NCBI RefSeq assembly: GCF_028553745.1
Contig: NZ_CP067131.1
Span: 372,001-436,000, forward strand
Direction of reading: 5' to 3'
Origin: Paracoccus seriniphilus
GTDB taxonomy: Bacteria > Pseudomonadota > Alphaproteobacteria > Rhodobacterales > Rhodobacteraceae
DNA length: 64,000 nt
A program made the position numbers and the translations under genes. This document shows positions 46,735-55,990 of the stretch, one piece after another. Positions within the stretch are counted from its first letter, which is position 1. Each line of letters opens with the position of its first letter. The notes beneath the pieces were generated by a model that had not been told where the DNA came from, ran no database searches, and was given only the letters and a program-made list of their open reading frames with translations.

Positions 46735-47816
46735 CCGGCGTCACGCTGAAGAATGTGATCAAGAAATACGGCCCCGTTCAGGTGGTCCATGGTGTTGACC
46801 TGGAAATCGAAGATGGCGAGTTCTGCGTCTTCGTCGGCCCGTCGGGCTGCGGGAAATCGACCCTGCTGCGGATGATCGCCGGACTGGAAGAAACCACAGA
46901 CGGGGCAATTCAAATCGGCGCGCGCGACGTGACCCATGCCGATCCAGCCGAACGCGGTGTGGCAATGGTGTTCCAGACCTATGCGCTGTATCCGCATATG
47001 ACGGTCGAAGAAAACATGGGCTTTGGCCTGAAGATGAACGGTCAGCCCAAGGATCAGGTCAAGGCCAAGGTCGCCGAAGCGGCGCGCATCCTGCAGCTTG
47101 AGGACTATCTGACGCGCAAGCCCAAGGCCCTGTCGGGCGGTCAGCGTCAGCGCGTGGCCATCGGGCGGGCTATCGTTCGCGGTCCCGAGGTTTTCCTCTT
47201 CGATGAGCCGCTGTCCAACCTTGATGCTGAACTGCGCGTGGACATGCGCGTCGAGATTTCCCGGCTGCACAAGGAAATCGGCGCAACCATGATCTATGTC
47301 ACCCATGATCAGGTCGAGGCGATGACCCTTGCCGACAAGATCGTGGTGCTGCGCGCCGGCTCGATCGAACAGGTTGGCAGCCCGATGGACCTGTATCAGG
47401 ATCCCGACAACAAATTCGTCGCCGGTTTCATCGGCTCGCCCAGCATGAATTTCCTTGACGGAGTCGTGCAGGGAAACCAGATCCGCATTCCGGCCCTTGG
47501 CGACAGGATGATCGCCGCACCCCAACTGCCCGCGACCGCCTCGGGCAGGGTTCTGGTCGGCCTGCGGCCCCAGCATCTGCGGGTCAGCCCCGGTGGGTCC
47601 AGCCTGCGTCTGGATCTGCGAGAAAGGCTGGGCGGCGTGTCCTATGACTATGTCAATTGTCTTGATGGCACCCGTCTGGTCGCTGAATCGCGCAATGATG
47701 AAAGCCTGCCGGCAGGAACCGCCGTGGGCATCGACTTCGACCCCGCCGATGCGCTGTACTTCGACCCCGAAACCGAACAGCGCCTGCGTCCGGTAACACA
47801 ACCGGCGATGGCCTGA
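46731..47816 (+). CDS. ABC importer ATPase, UgpC/MsmK type (galactoside cluster)
   Basis: This 361-residue ATPase has Walker A GPSGCGKST, Q-loop MVFQTYALYP, signature [15 protein letters not shown], Walker [12 protein letters not shown] and the switch His in YVTHDQ. A C-terminal OB-fold domain begins near residue 240. The leftward galactoside operon has no ATPase gene, so this gene, cotranscribed with IclR on the opposite strand, must supply it. Such MsmK-like ATPases can also serve several importers. Confidence 0.92.
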   Translation: MTGVTLKNVIKKYGPVQVVHGVDLEIEDGEFCVFVGPSGCGKSTLLRMIAGLEETTDGAIQIGARDVTHADPAERGVAMVFQTYALYPHMTVEENMGFGLKMNGQPKDQVKAKVAEAARILQLEDYLTRKPKALSGGQRQRVAIGRAIVRGPEVFLFDEPLSNLDAELRVDMRVEISRLHKEIGATMIYVTHDQVEAMTLADKIVVLRAGSIEQVGSPMDLYQDPDNKFVAGFIGSPSMNFLDGVVQGNQIRIPALGDRMIAAPQLPATASGRVLVGLRPQHLRVSPGGSSLRLDLRERLGGVSYDYVNCLDGTRLVAESRNDESLPAGTAVGIDFDPADALYFDPETEQRLRPVTQPAMA

Positions 47817-47836
47817 TCTCGGCAGTTCAGGCTGGG

Positions 47837-47867
47837 CCTTGCCGGGGGGTGGCCCCACCCGGCAAGG
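47837..47867 (+). terminator. Stem-loop terminator-like structure after the ATPase gene
   Basis: CCTTGCCGGG and CCCGGCAAGG form a perfect 10-base stem with an 11-base loop, 21 bases after the ATPase stop. It lies between convergent genes and could act on both strands. The U-tract is missing. Confidence 0.55.
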
Positions 47868-47874
47868 TCTGCGA

Positions 47875-48489
47875 TCAGATCATGGCCTGCAATTGCCGTT
47901 CGATGGCGCGCCGCCCGCGCCGGTCGCGGATCTGTTCGGCGTAGAGGCTGAGCGGGCGCAATATCCTTGCGCCCCTTTCCGAGGTTTCCAGCTCGAAAAC
48001 ACGGCGCGCCGCGACAATGCTTGTGGTCGCGGCCGATACGGCGGCCACGGTCAGTTCCAGCCGGGTCAGATCCTCTCGGGTGGACAGGTCTGTGCCTGTC
48101 GCATCGCCACGGCTGAGCAGGGTCTCGATGGGTCCGACATCCACGAAGTCACCGCTGTTGAGCGGCATCTGCAACGTGACCTTGTCAACCGAAGTCTGAT
48201 CTTCCGCCCGCACCTCGGATCGGTCCGCGACGGAAAACACCGTATGGTCGTCGCCCGCACATCTCTTCATCAGGATATCCAGGATATAGACCGGCTCGAA
48301 GCCCAGATTGCAGACCAGGATATGCCCCGTCAGGTCCCGTTGCCCCGCCACCGTGATCAGGATTTCGTTGCGGCGCTGCCGTTTCTGGCCCGACACGAAA
48401 ATATGCAGATAGATGACCCAGACGAGCGCCGTGACAATCCCGACAGCCGCCTGAAGCAACGCGCCATGTTCATTCAGCCAAGCCAGCAT
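47875..48489 (-). CDS. Membrane-anchored protein of unknown function
   Basis: I do not recognise this 204-residue protein. It has one N-terminal transmembrane segment (about residues 11-31, LQAAVGIVTALVWVIYLHIF) followed by a basic stop-transfer stretch KRQRRN. A soluble domain of about 165 residues lies on the cytoplasmic side. The segment ILVCNLGFEPVYILDILMKR looks like a beta-sandwich strand pair. The C-terminus is rich in Arg (RDRRGRRAIERQLQ). It stands alone between convergent galactoside and divergent LacI genes. Confidence 0.6.
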   Translation of the reverse strand: MLAWLNEHGALLQAAVGIVTALVWVIYLHIFVSGQKRQRRNEILITVAGQRDLTGHILVCNLGFEPVYILDILMKRCAGDDHTVFSVADRSEVRAEDQTSVDKVTLQMPLNSGDFVDVGPIETLLSRGDATGTDLSTREDLTRLELTVAAVSAATTSIVAARRVFELETSERGARILRPLSLYAEQIRDRRGRRAIERQLQAMI

Positions 48490-48643
48490 CTGCGTCTCCC
48501 TTGATCACGGCATCCCTGCCCTTCATGCGTGAACAACGCGGACCTACGCCCGCCCGGTTCCGCAGCCGGACAGGCTGCCGCGTCCTCAGCCACGTGATGC
48601 CGAAATGCGAACTCGGTGTTGACCAAAATGCAAAAGACTGTTT

Positions 48644-48657
48644 TGCAATCGATTGCA
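48644..48657. promoter_or_regulatory. LacI-type palindromic operator
   Basis: TGCAATCGATTGCA is a perfect 14-base palindrome 74 bases upstream of the LacI gene start, close to a TATATT-like -10. A near-identical site (TGCAATCGGTTGCA, read on the + strand) lies upstream of the dehydrogenase gene at 58563-59549. Confidence 0.7.
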
Positions 48658-48731
48658 TTTGTTATATTTTAGGGAAGCAATGCATGAACCCCGGTTCGCA
48701 ATGAAAGGCATTCACATGGATCGGAGCCGCA

Positions 48732-49730
48732 ATGGTCATTACCCTTAAAGAGGTCGCCGAACGCGCCGGTGTTTCGCGTTCGGCTGTCTCGCGCACATTT
48801 ACCAAGGGCGCCTCTGTCTCGGCCAAGACAAGACGCAAGGTCGAAAAGGCGGCCCAGGAACTGGGCTATTCACCCAATGTGCTGGCACGCAGCCTGAATA
48901 CCGGCCGCACCAGCCTGATTGGCCTGGTGTCGAACAACTTCCACAACCCGATCTTCCTCGAGATCTTCGACCAGTTCACCCGCGGCCTGCAAGAGCGCGA
49001 CCTGCGACCGCTCCTGGTCAATCTCTCTGATGAAACCGACCCCGAAAAATCGGTGAGGATGCTGCGTCAGTACTCGGTGGACGGAGTCATTGTCGCCTCA
49101 TCGACCCTGCCGTCCGATTTCGCGCTGGCCTTTCGCGATGCCGGGGTGGCCGTGGTTCATGCCTTTGGCAAATACACCAGCTCTCCCAAGGTGCATATCG
49201 TGGGCATCGACAATGTTGAATGCGGCAGAATGGCCCTGCGCACCCTGGCGCAAAGGGGGTACAGCAAAGTCGGGTTCATTGGAGGGCCGGCAAGCGCGAC
49301 CTCGACACAGGATCGAATGGCCGGCTTTCTGGACGAAGCCTCGCGCAATGCCCAACTGACCGTTGCCCATCGTTTTGCCGAGAATTACTCCTTTGACGCC
49401 GGGCGTCTGGCCATGCAGCAGCAATTGCAGGATGGTCTGGCCGAGGCCTATTTCTGCGCCGATGACGTTCTGTCCATCGGTGCGCTGTCTGCCCTGCGCG
49501 ACCACGGGCTGACGCCCGGACGCGATGTCGGCATCATCGGGCTGAACGATATGGAAATGGCCGGATGGGCGGGGATCGATCTGACCACGATTCATCAGCC
49601 GATCAAGCAGATCGTCAGTTCCTCGATCGAACTGATGGCCGCCATGCTTAGCGAGCCCGACCGCTATCCCGAAGCGCGGCTATTTCCTTGCCGCGTGATC
49701 GAACGGGGGACCCTGCGCCCCGTCAACTGA
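48732..49730 (+). CDS. LacI-family transcriptional regulator
   Basis: This 332-residue repressor has the HTH and hinge (TLKEVAERAGVSRSAVSRTF, LGYSPNVLARSLNTGRTS). The sensor domain carries GLVSNNFHNPIFLEIFDQFT and VGIIGLNDMEMAGWAGIDLT. A palindrome in its own promoter suggests autoregulation. The matching palindrome 11 kb away upstream of a Gfo/Idh/MocA dehydrogenase suggests a second target. It is convergent with the next LacI gene, with 17 bases between the stops. Confidence 0.9.
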   Translation: MVITLKEVAERAGVSRSAVSRTFTKGASVSAKTRRKVEKAAQELGYSPNVLARSLNTGRTSLIGLVSNNFHNPIFLEIFDQFTRGLQERDLRPLLVNLSDETDPEKSVRMLRQYSVDGVIVASSTLPSDFALAFRDAGVAVVHAFGKYTSSPKVHIVGIDNVECGRMALRTLAQRGYSKVGFIGGPASATSTQDRMAGFLDEASRNAQLTVAHRFAENYSFDAGRLAMQQQLQDGLAEAYFCADDVLSIGALSALRDHGLTPGRDVGIIGLNDMEMAGWAGIDLTTIHQPIKQIVSSSIELMAAMLSEPDRYPEARLFPCRVIERGTLRPVN

Positions 49731-49747
49731 CCGCACCGCCAGCGCCT

Positions 49748-50779
49748 TCAGACCGGACGGGTGGACTCACGGATCATCAATTCATAGCCCAGATCGAGGT
49801 GACGCTGGTCGACCGAACCCGGCTGGGCTATTTCAGCCAGCAACATGGCAATGGCGCGCGCGCCGATTTCATGGCGCGGCGTTGCAACCGCCGTCAGCGC
49901 GGGCACCATCTGGCGCACCATCTCGATATCGTTATAGCTGCAGATTCCCATCTGATCTGGAACCGGAATATTGCGCCGCTTGGCCTCCATCAGCGCCCCG
50001 ACGGCCAGGTCGTCATTGTTGCACATCACCGCGTCGATATCCGGGGCACGGGAAAGAAGCTGTTCCATCAGATAGCGCCCCATGCCCACCGAGGACGGCT
50101 GCGGCGTGGTGATGATGCGCCTGTCATCCAGCACCCCCGCGCTGGCGGTGAATTCACGAAAGGTGGCCAGCCTGCGTTGTGCGCGGGGATCCATGCGCGC
50201 ACTGATGAACCCGGGGCGCCGATAGCCGCAATCCAGAAGGTGCCGCGCACCGCTGCGCACCGCGGCCAACTGATCGAAACCGACGCTCATGTCCACGGCT
50301 CCGGGCGAGATTTCCATGATCTGCACGACCGGACAGGACGCCGATTCCAGCAATGCCCGCCCTGCCGGTGTCTGATCCATCGACGAAACGATCAATCCGG
50401 CCGGGCGCTGGCTGAGGAAATTGCGGATCAGCCCTTCTTCTTCCAGCGCGCTATAGCGATAATTGCCGATCTGTATGAAGAATCTTGTCCCTTCAACCCC
50501 CTCATAGACGCCGCGCAAGACATCGGAAAAGACATTGTTGGTCAGAGAGGGCACCAACAGGCCAATGGTCGAGGTGCTGTGTGACGCCAATGCCGACGCC
50601 GCCGGATCGGGTGTATATCCCAGCCGGGAGATCGCCTCTTCGACCTTGCGCCGCGCGGTCTCGGAGACGATTTCAGGCGACCGGATCGTGCGCGATACGG
50701 TGATCGCGCTAACACCAGCTTCTCGGGCAACATCAACCAATGTCGGCCTTTTCGAACGGCCTTTTGTCTTTCGCACCAT
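49748..50779 (-). CDS. LacI-family regulator of the TRAP/dehydratase operon, GntR-like
   Basis: This 343-residue repressor has the HTH TLVDVAREAGVSAITVSRTI and hinge RLGYTPDPAASALASHSTST. The sensor domain resembles gluconate-type repressors (GLLVPSLTNNVFSDVLRGVY, MGICSYNDIEMVRQMVPALT). I chose ATG 50779; AGGAAA lies somewhat far upstream, and in-frame ATGs at 50809 and 50836 exist. It is divergent from the TRAP transporter genes, so a sugar acid is the likely effector. Confidence 0.87.
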   Translation of the reverse strand: MVRKTKGRSKRPTLVDVAREAGVSAITVSRTIRSPEIVSETARRKVEEAISRLGYTPDPAASALASHSTSTIGLLVPSLTNNVFSDVLRGVYEGVEGTRFFIQIGNYRYSALEEEGLIRNFLSQRPAGLIVSSMDQTPAGRALLESASCPVVQIMEISPGAVDMSVGFDQLAAVRSGARHLLDCGYRRPGFISARMDPRAQRRLATFREFTASAGVLDDRRIITTPQPSSVGMGRYLMEQLLSRAPDIDAVMCNNDDLAVGALMEAKRRNIPVPDQMGICSYNDIEMVRQMVPALTAVATPRHEIGARAIAMLLAEIAQPGSVDQRHLDLGYELMIRESTRPV

Positions 50780-50831
50780 GGCGTATCGCTTTCCTATTCG
50801 CGGGGGCATTCTTGCCGAACCACCGGAATCA

Positions 50832-50871
50832 TTCAAGAATTACTTGAAGATACAATATGTTCAGCTTGAAC
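50832..50871. promoter_or_regulatory. Two adjacent inverted repeats upstream of the TRAP operon
   Basis: TTCAAG-AATTA-CTTGAA (50832-50848) and GTTCA-GCT-TGAAC (50859-50871) share the half-site TTCA/TGAA, and their centres are 25 bases apart. They lie between the divergent LacI gene and dctP. Either could be the operator. Confidence 0.5.
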
Positions 50872-51056
50872 TGAATGATCTGAGCGTTCCGATTTCAACC
50901 AACATGTCGGTGACTGCACCGCATGAACGCCAGCCAGGGCAATCAGCGCCACAAAAATGATTGCGCTGTCATTTTATGTCACGTATCGTGCCGCAGACTC
51001 GCAGCCCGGACAGATTCCCGTGCCCGAGCACGTTGAAATTAGGGAGGAGCCCTGCC

Positions 51057-52085
51057 ATGACCCTGACTCGCCGCAGCCTGTTTCTTGGAACCGCCGTTGC
51101 ACTTGCCCTCGGCGGCGCCGCGCAAGCCCAGGAATTCACTTTCCGCATTCAATCCTCGGACCCCGCCGGCAACACGAACTTCGTGCTGCAAAAGGAATGG
51201 GCCGAAATGGTGTCGGAAAAGACCGATGGTCGCGTCGCCGTCGAGATGTTGCCCGTCGAAACCATCGTCGCCCATTCCGAAACGATGGATGCTGTCGCCG
51301 CGGGCATTCTGGACGGCCATTTCACCGACACATCCTATGCCTCGGGCAAGGATCCGGCTTTCGGCCTGATCGCGAACCCGGTGGGTGCATGGTCCTCGCC
51401 TGATCAGATGTTCGACTTCATGGAAAACGGCGGCGGCAAGGAACTGATGAATGAAATGCTCGAGCCCTATGGCCTGCATTTCATCGGTGCGACGACCCCG
51501 GGCCTTGAAGCCTTTGTCTCCAAGGTGCCGCTGGATGGCGTGGATGATCTGAAGGGCCTGAAACTGCGTGCCCCCGAAGGCATGGTGCAGAATGTCTTTG
51601 CTGCAGCCGGTGCCTCGCCTGTGAACCTGCCCGGATCCGAGGTCTTTACCTCGCTGGACAAGGGCGTGATTGACGCCGCCGACTATAACACATTTTCGAC
51701 CAATGCTGCACAGGGCCTGCATGATGTGGCAAAGCATCCGGTCTATCCGGGCTTTCACTCGATGCCCCTGATCGAGGTGTCCGTCAACAAGGCCAAATGG
51801 GATTCTCTGCCCGACGATCTGAAAACCGCAATGGAGGATTCGGTGCGCGAATTCGCGACCTATCAGTCCGAGACGGTTCTCAAGCGCGACATGGAGGCCG
51901 TGGAAGAGGCGAAGGCCGGTGGCGAAATCACCGTGCACGACTGGTCTGATGAAGACCGCGCCAAGTTCCGCGCCATCGCCCGCAGCCAATGGGAAAAGGC
52001 TGCGCAGGCTTCGGAAAACTCGCAGAAGGTCTATGATCTGCTGACCACCTATCTGGTCGAAAACGGCCTGATGGCCGAAGACTGA
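51057..52085 (+). CDS. dctP: TRAP transporter solute-binding protein DctP
   Basis: This 342-residue periplasmic binding protein is of the DctP family. ATG 51057 follows AGGGAGGAG and gives a signal peptide with an RR pair (MTLTRRSLFLGTAVALALGG, cleavage near AQAQ), which may be Tat-compatible. Landmarks are LKGLKLRAPEGMVQNVFAAA, with the arginine that usually contacts the ligand carboxylate, and SEVFTSLDKGVIDAADYNTF. The ligand should be an organic or sugar acid, as the dehydratase downstream also suggests. Confidence 0.9.
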   Translation: MTLTRRSLFLGTAVALALGGAAQAQEFTFRIQSSDPAGNTNFVLQKEWAEMVSEKTDGRVAVEMLPVETIVAHSETMDAVAAGILDGHFTDTSYASGKDPAFGLIANPVGAWSSPDQMFDFMENGGGKELMNEMLEPYGLHFIGATTPGLEAFVSKVPLDGVDDLKGLKLRAPEGMVQNVFAAAGASPVNLPGSEVFTSLDKGVIDAADYNTFSTNAAQGLHDVAKHPVYPGFHSMPLIEVSVNKAKWDSLPDDLKTAMEDSVREFATYQSETVLKRDMEAVEEAKAGGEITVHDWSDEDRAKFRAIARSQWEKAAQASENSQKVYDLLTTYLVENGLMAED

Positions 52086-52108
52086 TCACGCTTTCCCTGA
52101 ACATATCG

Positions 52109-52134
52109 CCCCCGGCCGCATGCCGGGGGTTTTT
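52109..52134 (+). terminator. Rho-independent terminator/attenuator after dctP
   Basis: CCCCCGGC and GCCGGGGG form a perfect 8-base stem with a 5-base loop, followed by TTTTT. It sits between dctP and dctQ in the same operon. Partial read-through would give more binding protein than permease. Confidence 0.8.
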
Positions 52135-52164
52135 CCACCTCAAGACCAGAGGCCGTATGCGCCC

Positions 52165-52728
52165 ATGACCGATGTCATCGACGAAACTCTCGCCAGCCAT
52201 AACCAGACACCCGAAGCCGTGCCCGAAGCCGGACTGTTCGGGAAAGCCGTCAATGCCATCGGCCTGCTGTTCGCCATCGGCATTCTCGCCTCGGCCGGAC
52301 TGTTGTTCTACGAGGTGGTGATGCGCTACGTCTTCAATGCGCCCACACGCTGGGTGCATGAAACGGTCGTATTCCTCAGTGCCCTCGCCTTCGTTTATGG
52401 TGGCCTCTACGCTGCCGCCATCGACAAGCATATCCGCGTGGTCATCTTCTACGACCGGCTGTCGGCGGGCATGAAGCGGGTCTTCAACATATTGATCTCG
52501 CTGACCTGCCTGATCGCATCGCTGTTCTTTGCATGGGCCGCATGGCTGAGTGTCAAACGCGCGGCGTGGACTCCGCAGGGCGACTTTCGACTGGAAACCT
52601 CGGGCTCGGCCTGGAACCCGCCCTATCCGGGGCTGCTGAAAATCTTCCTTCTGATCATCCTGGTCCTTCTGGTCGTCCAGTTCACGATCTTCACGATAAA
52701 CTACCTGCGCAGGAAGGGCCAAGCCTGA
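52165..52728 (+). CDS. dctQ: TRAP transporter small permease DctQ
   Basis: This 187-residue protein has four hydrophobic helices (from about residue 30: NAIGLLFAIGILASAGLLFY), typical for DctQ. The family block YVFNAPTRWVHETVVFLSAL is present. It bridges the binding protein and the large permease. The stop overlaps the dctM start by one base (TGATG). Confidence 0.88.
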   Translation: MTDVIDETLASHNQTPEAVPEAGLFGKAVNAIGLLFAIGILASAGLLFYEVVMRYVFNAPTRWVHETVVFLSALAFVYGGLYAAAIDKHIRVVIFYDRLSAGMKRVFNILISLTCLIASLFFAWAAWLSVKRAAWTPQGDFRLETSGSAWNPPYPGLLKIFLLIILVLLVVQFTIFTINYLRRKGQA

Positions 52729-54044
52729 TGGATTTCCTCTTCGATTTTCAGTCGCTTGGCATTGGCGGCGCGACGCTGGCCATGTTTGTCATGCTGATGG
52801 CGCTGCTGCTTACGGGCATGCCGCTGGCTTTCGTGACCCTGCTGGTCGCGCTGATCTTTGCGCTTGGCTGGTTCGGCCCCATGGCGGTTCCCCTGATCAC
52901 CTCGCGAATCTTCAGCTTCGTCAACAGCTTTGTCTTCGTCTCGGTGCCGATGTTCGTTCTGATGGCGGCAATCCTTGACCGATCCGGCATCGCTCGGGAC
53001 CTGTTTGACGCCATGAAGGTGCTGGCCGGGCGTATCCGGGGCGGTGTCGCCATCCAGACATTGCTGGTGGCCGTCGTGCTGGCAGCCATGTCCGGCATCA
53101 TCGGCGGCGAGGTCATCCTGCTGGGCCTGCTGGCCCTGCCGCAGATGCTGAGGCTTGGCTATGATCGCAATCTGGCCATCGGGGTCTGCTGCGCCGGCGG
53201 TGCGCTTGGCACCATGGTGCCGCCCTCGATCGTCCTGATCATCTATGGGCTGACCGCCAATGTCTCGGTCGGCGATCTGTTCTCTGCCGCCTTCCTGCCC
53301 GGCCTGATGCTGGCGGGCTTCTATGCCGCCTATATCCTGATCCGTGCCTATATGAACCCGGCGCTGGCCCCCATTGCCGAACCCGAAGATATCACTCGCG
53401 CGGAAAAGCTGCGCCTGCTCAAGGGTCTGTTCCTGCCGATCCTCGTGGTCATCTTCGTGCTTGGTTCGATCTATGGCGGGATCGCCTCGGTAACCGAAGC
53501 CTCGGCCATTGGCGTGATCGGCGTCACCCTCTCTACCATCATCCGGGGCGAGTTCACCGTCGATCTGATGATCGGCGCCGCCAAACAGACCCTGCGCACA
53601 GTGGGGATGATCGTCTGGATCGGCATTGGGGCCTCGGCCCTGGTCGGCGTGTTCAACCTGATGGGCGGCATCAATTTCGTGTCCAACCTGATCACCGGGA
53701 TTTCCGACAATCCCACCGTGGTGATCCTGTTCATGATGGCGATCCTTTTCGTGCTTGGGATGTTCCTCGACTGGGTAGGGATTGCCCTGCTGTGCATGCC
53801 CATCTTCGTGCCCATCGTGCGCGACATGGGTTACGATCCGGTCTGGTTCGGCGTCGTCTTCGCCATGAACATGCAGGTCAGTTTCCTGTCCCCGCCCTTC
53901 GGACCCGCGGCCTTCTATCTGAAATCGGTTGCCCCACCCGATATTTCGCTGGGGGATATCTTCCGCTCGCTGCTGCCTTTCATCGGCATGCAGATTCTTG
54001 CCGTTGCCCTTTTGATCGCCTTCCCGGGCATCACTGGTCATTAA
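52728..54044 (+). CDS. dctM: TRAP transporter large permease DctM
   Basis: This 438-residue protein has about twelve membrane segments of the DctM/elevator-type family. Landmarks are GGALGTMVPPSIVLIIYGLT, TEASAIGVIGVTLSTIIRGE and FLDWVGIALLCMPIFVPIVR. It imports the acid solute with sodium ions. A longer frame from 52533 overlaps dctQ and is rejected. The dehydratase gene follows after 15 bases. Confidence 0.92.
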   Translation: MDFLFDFQSLGIGGATLAMFVMLMALLLTGMPLAFVTLLVALIFALGWFGPMAVPLITSRIFSFVNSFVFVSVPMFVLMAAILDRSGIARDLFDAMKVLAGRIRGGVAIQTLLVAVVLAAMSGIIGGEVILLGLLALPQMLRLGYDRNLAIGVCCAGGALGTMVPPSIVLIIYGLTANVSVGDLFSAAFLPGLMLAGFYAAYILIRAYMNPALAPIAEPEDITRAEKLRLLKGLFLPILVVIFVLGSIYGGIASVTEASAIGVIGVTLSTIIRGEFTVDLMIGAAKQTLRTVGMIVWIGIGASALVGVFNLMGGINFVSNLITGISDNPTVVILFMMAILFVLGMFLDWVGIALLCMPIFVPIVRDMGYDPVWFGVVFAMNMQVSFLSPPFGPAAFYLKSVAPPDISLGDIFRSLLPFIGMQILAVALLIAFPGITGH

Positions 54045-54059
54045 CCTTCGGAGCTATCC

Positions 54060-55856
54060 ATGACAGACAGCACACGCAAACCTCTTCGTTCCGAAAGCTG
54101 GTTCAACGATCTGGCCGATCCCGAGATGACCGCGCTCTATCTGGAGCGTTACCTGAACTATGGGCTGACGCTGGAAGAATTGCGCTCGGGCAAGCCGATC
54201 ATCGGCATTGCCCAGACAGGTTCCGACCTGTCTCCCTGCAATCGCCATCATGTCGAACTGGCCAAGCGCACCCGCGACGGCATCATCGCTGCCGGTGGCA
54301 TTCCACTGGAAATTCCCGTCCATCCGATCCAGGAAACCGGCAAGCGACCCACGGCGATGCTGGATCGAAATCTCGCCTATCTCAGCCTTGTCGAAAGCCT
54401 TTATGGCTATCCCATCGACGGGGTGGTCCTGACGATTGGCTGCGACAAGACCACGCCCGCGCTGCTGATGGCTGCCGCCACGGTGAACATCCCCGCCATC
54501 GCCTTTTCGGTCGGCCCGATGCTGAATGGATGGCACAAGGGCGAGCGCGCAGGATCGGGCGCGATCATCTGGAAAGCCCGCGAAAAATACGCCACGGGGG
54601 AAATTGACGGCGAAGGCTTCCTGAACATGGCCGCGGCTTCGGCACCTTCGGTGGGCTATTGCAACACCATGGGCACGGCTTCGACGATGAATTCGCTGGC
54701 CGAGGCGCTTGGCATGCAACTGCCCGGATCGGCCTCGATTCCGGCCCCCTATCGCGAACGCGGCCAGATGGCCTATTACACCGGCAGGCGCATTGTCGAT
54801 ATGGTCCGCGAGGATCTGCGACCCTCGCATGTCATGACCCGCGAGGCCTTTGAAAACGCCATCGTCGTCAATTCGGCCATTGGCGGATCGACGAATGCGC
54901 CAATTCATCTGGTCGCGATCGCCAAACATCTGGGCATCGAGATCAGTAACGCCGATTGGGAAAAGATCGGCTATGAGGTTCCGCTGCTGGCCAACGTCCA
55001 GCCTGCCGGCGCCTATCTGTCCGAGGACTTCCATCTGGCAGGCGGTCTTCCGGCCGTAGTCGCCGAATTGCTGCGCGGCGGGCTGATCCCCCATCCCGAT
55101 GCGATCACGGTGACGGGCGAGGCCTTTGGCGGGCTCTATGCGGATGCGCCCTGCGAAAACAGCGATGTGATCCGCACTCTGGATCGTGCGCTGACCGACA
55201 AGGCCGGCTTCCTGAACATGTCGGGCAATCTCTTTGACACGGCGATCATGAAGACCTCGGTCATCACCGATGACTTCCGCGCACGCTATCTGTCCAATGA
55301 CGCCGATCCCATGGCCTTTGAAGGTCCGGCCTTTGTCTTTGACGGCCCCGAGGACTTCCACAAGCGCATCGACGATCCGGCGTTGGGCATCACCGCCGAT
55401 AGCATCCTCGTGATGCGTGGTGCAGGCCCCAAGGGCTATCCGGGCGGTGCCGAAGTGGTGAACATGCGCCCGCCCTCCTACCTGATCAAGGAGGGCATTC
55501 GTGGCCTGCCGTGTCTGGGTGACGGGCGGCAATCGGGGACCTCGGGTTCGGCCTCGATCCTGAACGCCTCGCCCGAGGCGGCCGATGGCGGCAATCTGGC
55601 CATTCTGCAGGATGGCGACCGGCTGCGGATCGATCTGAACACGCGTCAGGTGCAGTTGCTGCTGGACGACAAGGAAATCGCCGCCCGCCGTGCCGCGCTG
55701 GACGCTGCCGGAGGCTATAAGGTGCCCGAAAGCCAGTCGCCATGGCAGGCTATTTTCCGCGACCGCGTGCGCCAGTTCAGTGATGGCATGGTGCTGGATG
55801 GGGCCGACCAGTTCCGCGACATCGGCAACAAGGCGCTGCCCCGCCACAGCCACTGA
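54060..55856 (+). CDS. IlvD/EDD-family sugar-acid dehydratase (L-arabinonate/D-xylonate/D-galactonate type)
   Basis: This 598-residue Fe-S dehydratase removes water from an aldonate to give a 2-keto-3-deoxy acid. The three cluster cysteines are Cys60 (DLSPCNRH), Cys128 (IGCDKTTPA) and Cys201 (SVGYCNTMG). [15 protein letters not shown] and [20 protein letters not shown] are typical of the sugar-acid subgroup rather than of IlvD itself. The TRAP genes directly upstream would import the acid. Rhizobial relatives accept L-arabinonate and D-galactonate, so it could also serve the galactose operon in this window. Confidence 0.85.
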   Translation: MTDSTRKPLRSESWFNDLADPEMTALYLERYLNYGLTLEELRSGKPIIGIAQTGSDLSPCNRHHVELAKRTRDGIIAAGGIPLEIPVHPIQETGKRPTAMLDRNLAYLSLVESLYGYPIDGVVLTIGCDKTTPALLMAAATVNIPAIAFSVGPMLNGWHKGERAGSGAIIWKAREKYATGEIDGEGFLNMAAASAPSVGYCNTMGTASTMNSLAEALGMQLPGSASIPAPYRERGQMAYYTGRRIVDMVREDLRPSHVMTREAFENAIVVNSAIGGSTNAPIHLVAIAKHLGIEISNADWEKIGYEVPLLANVQPAGAYLSEDFHLAGGLPAVVAELLRGGLIPHPDAITVTGEAFGGLYADAPCENSDVIRTLDRALTDKAGFLNMSGNLFDTAIMKTSVITDDFRARYLSNDADPMAFEGPAFVFDGPEDFHKRIDDPALGITADSILVMRGAGPKGYPGGAEVVNMRPPSYLIKEGIRGLPCLGDGRQSGTSGSASILNASPEAADGGNLAILQDGDRLRIDLNTRQVQLLLDDKEIAARRAALDAAGGYKVPESQSPWQAIFRDRVRQFSDGMVLDGADQFRDIGNKALPRHSH

Positions 55857-55881
55857 TCGGCGAACAGTCGGCAATCACAAC

Positions 55882-55911
55882 ATCCAAAGCCTGCAAGCGC
55901 AGGCTTTGGAT
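55882..55911. terminator. Perfect 13-bp hairpin between dehydratase and MerR genes
   Basis: ATCCAAAGCCTGC and GCAGGCTTTGGAT form a perfect 13-base stem with an AAGC loop, 25 bases after the dehydratase stop and between convergent genes. It has no U-tract, but its strength suggests a bidirectional transcription end or RNA protector. Confidence 0.6.
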
Positions 55912-55990
55912 ATGCGGATCCGCTGCGGTTTCCTCGCTCGACAGCCAGATCGCCTCCCGCCGGGTCGCGATTGTCACGGGGGCTGACGGA

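Noticed and set aside
54054..55874. A 606-codon open frame on the - strand opposite the dehydratase gene
   Set aside because: It is the antisense shadow of the IlvD/EDD gene, which has all three cluster cysteines. The shadow has no recognisable motif and is typical of high-GC codon bias.
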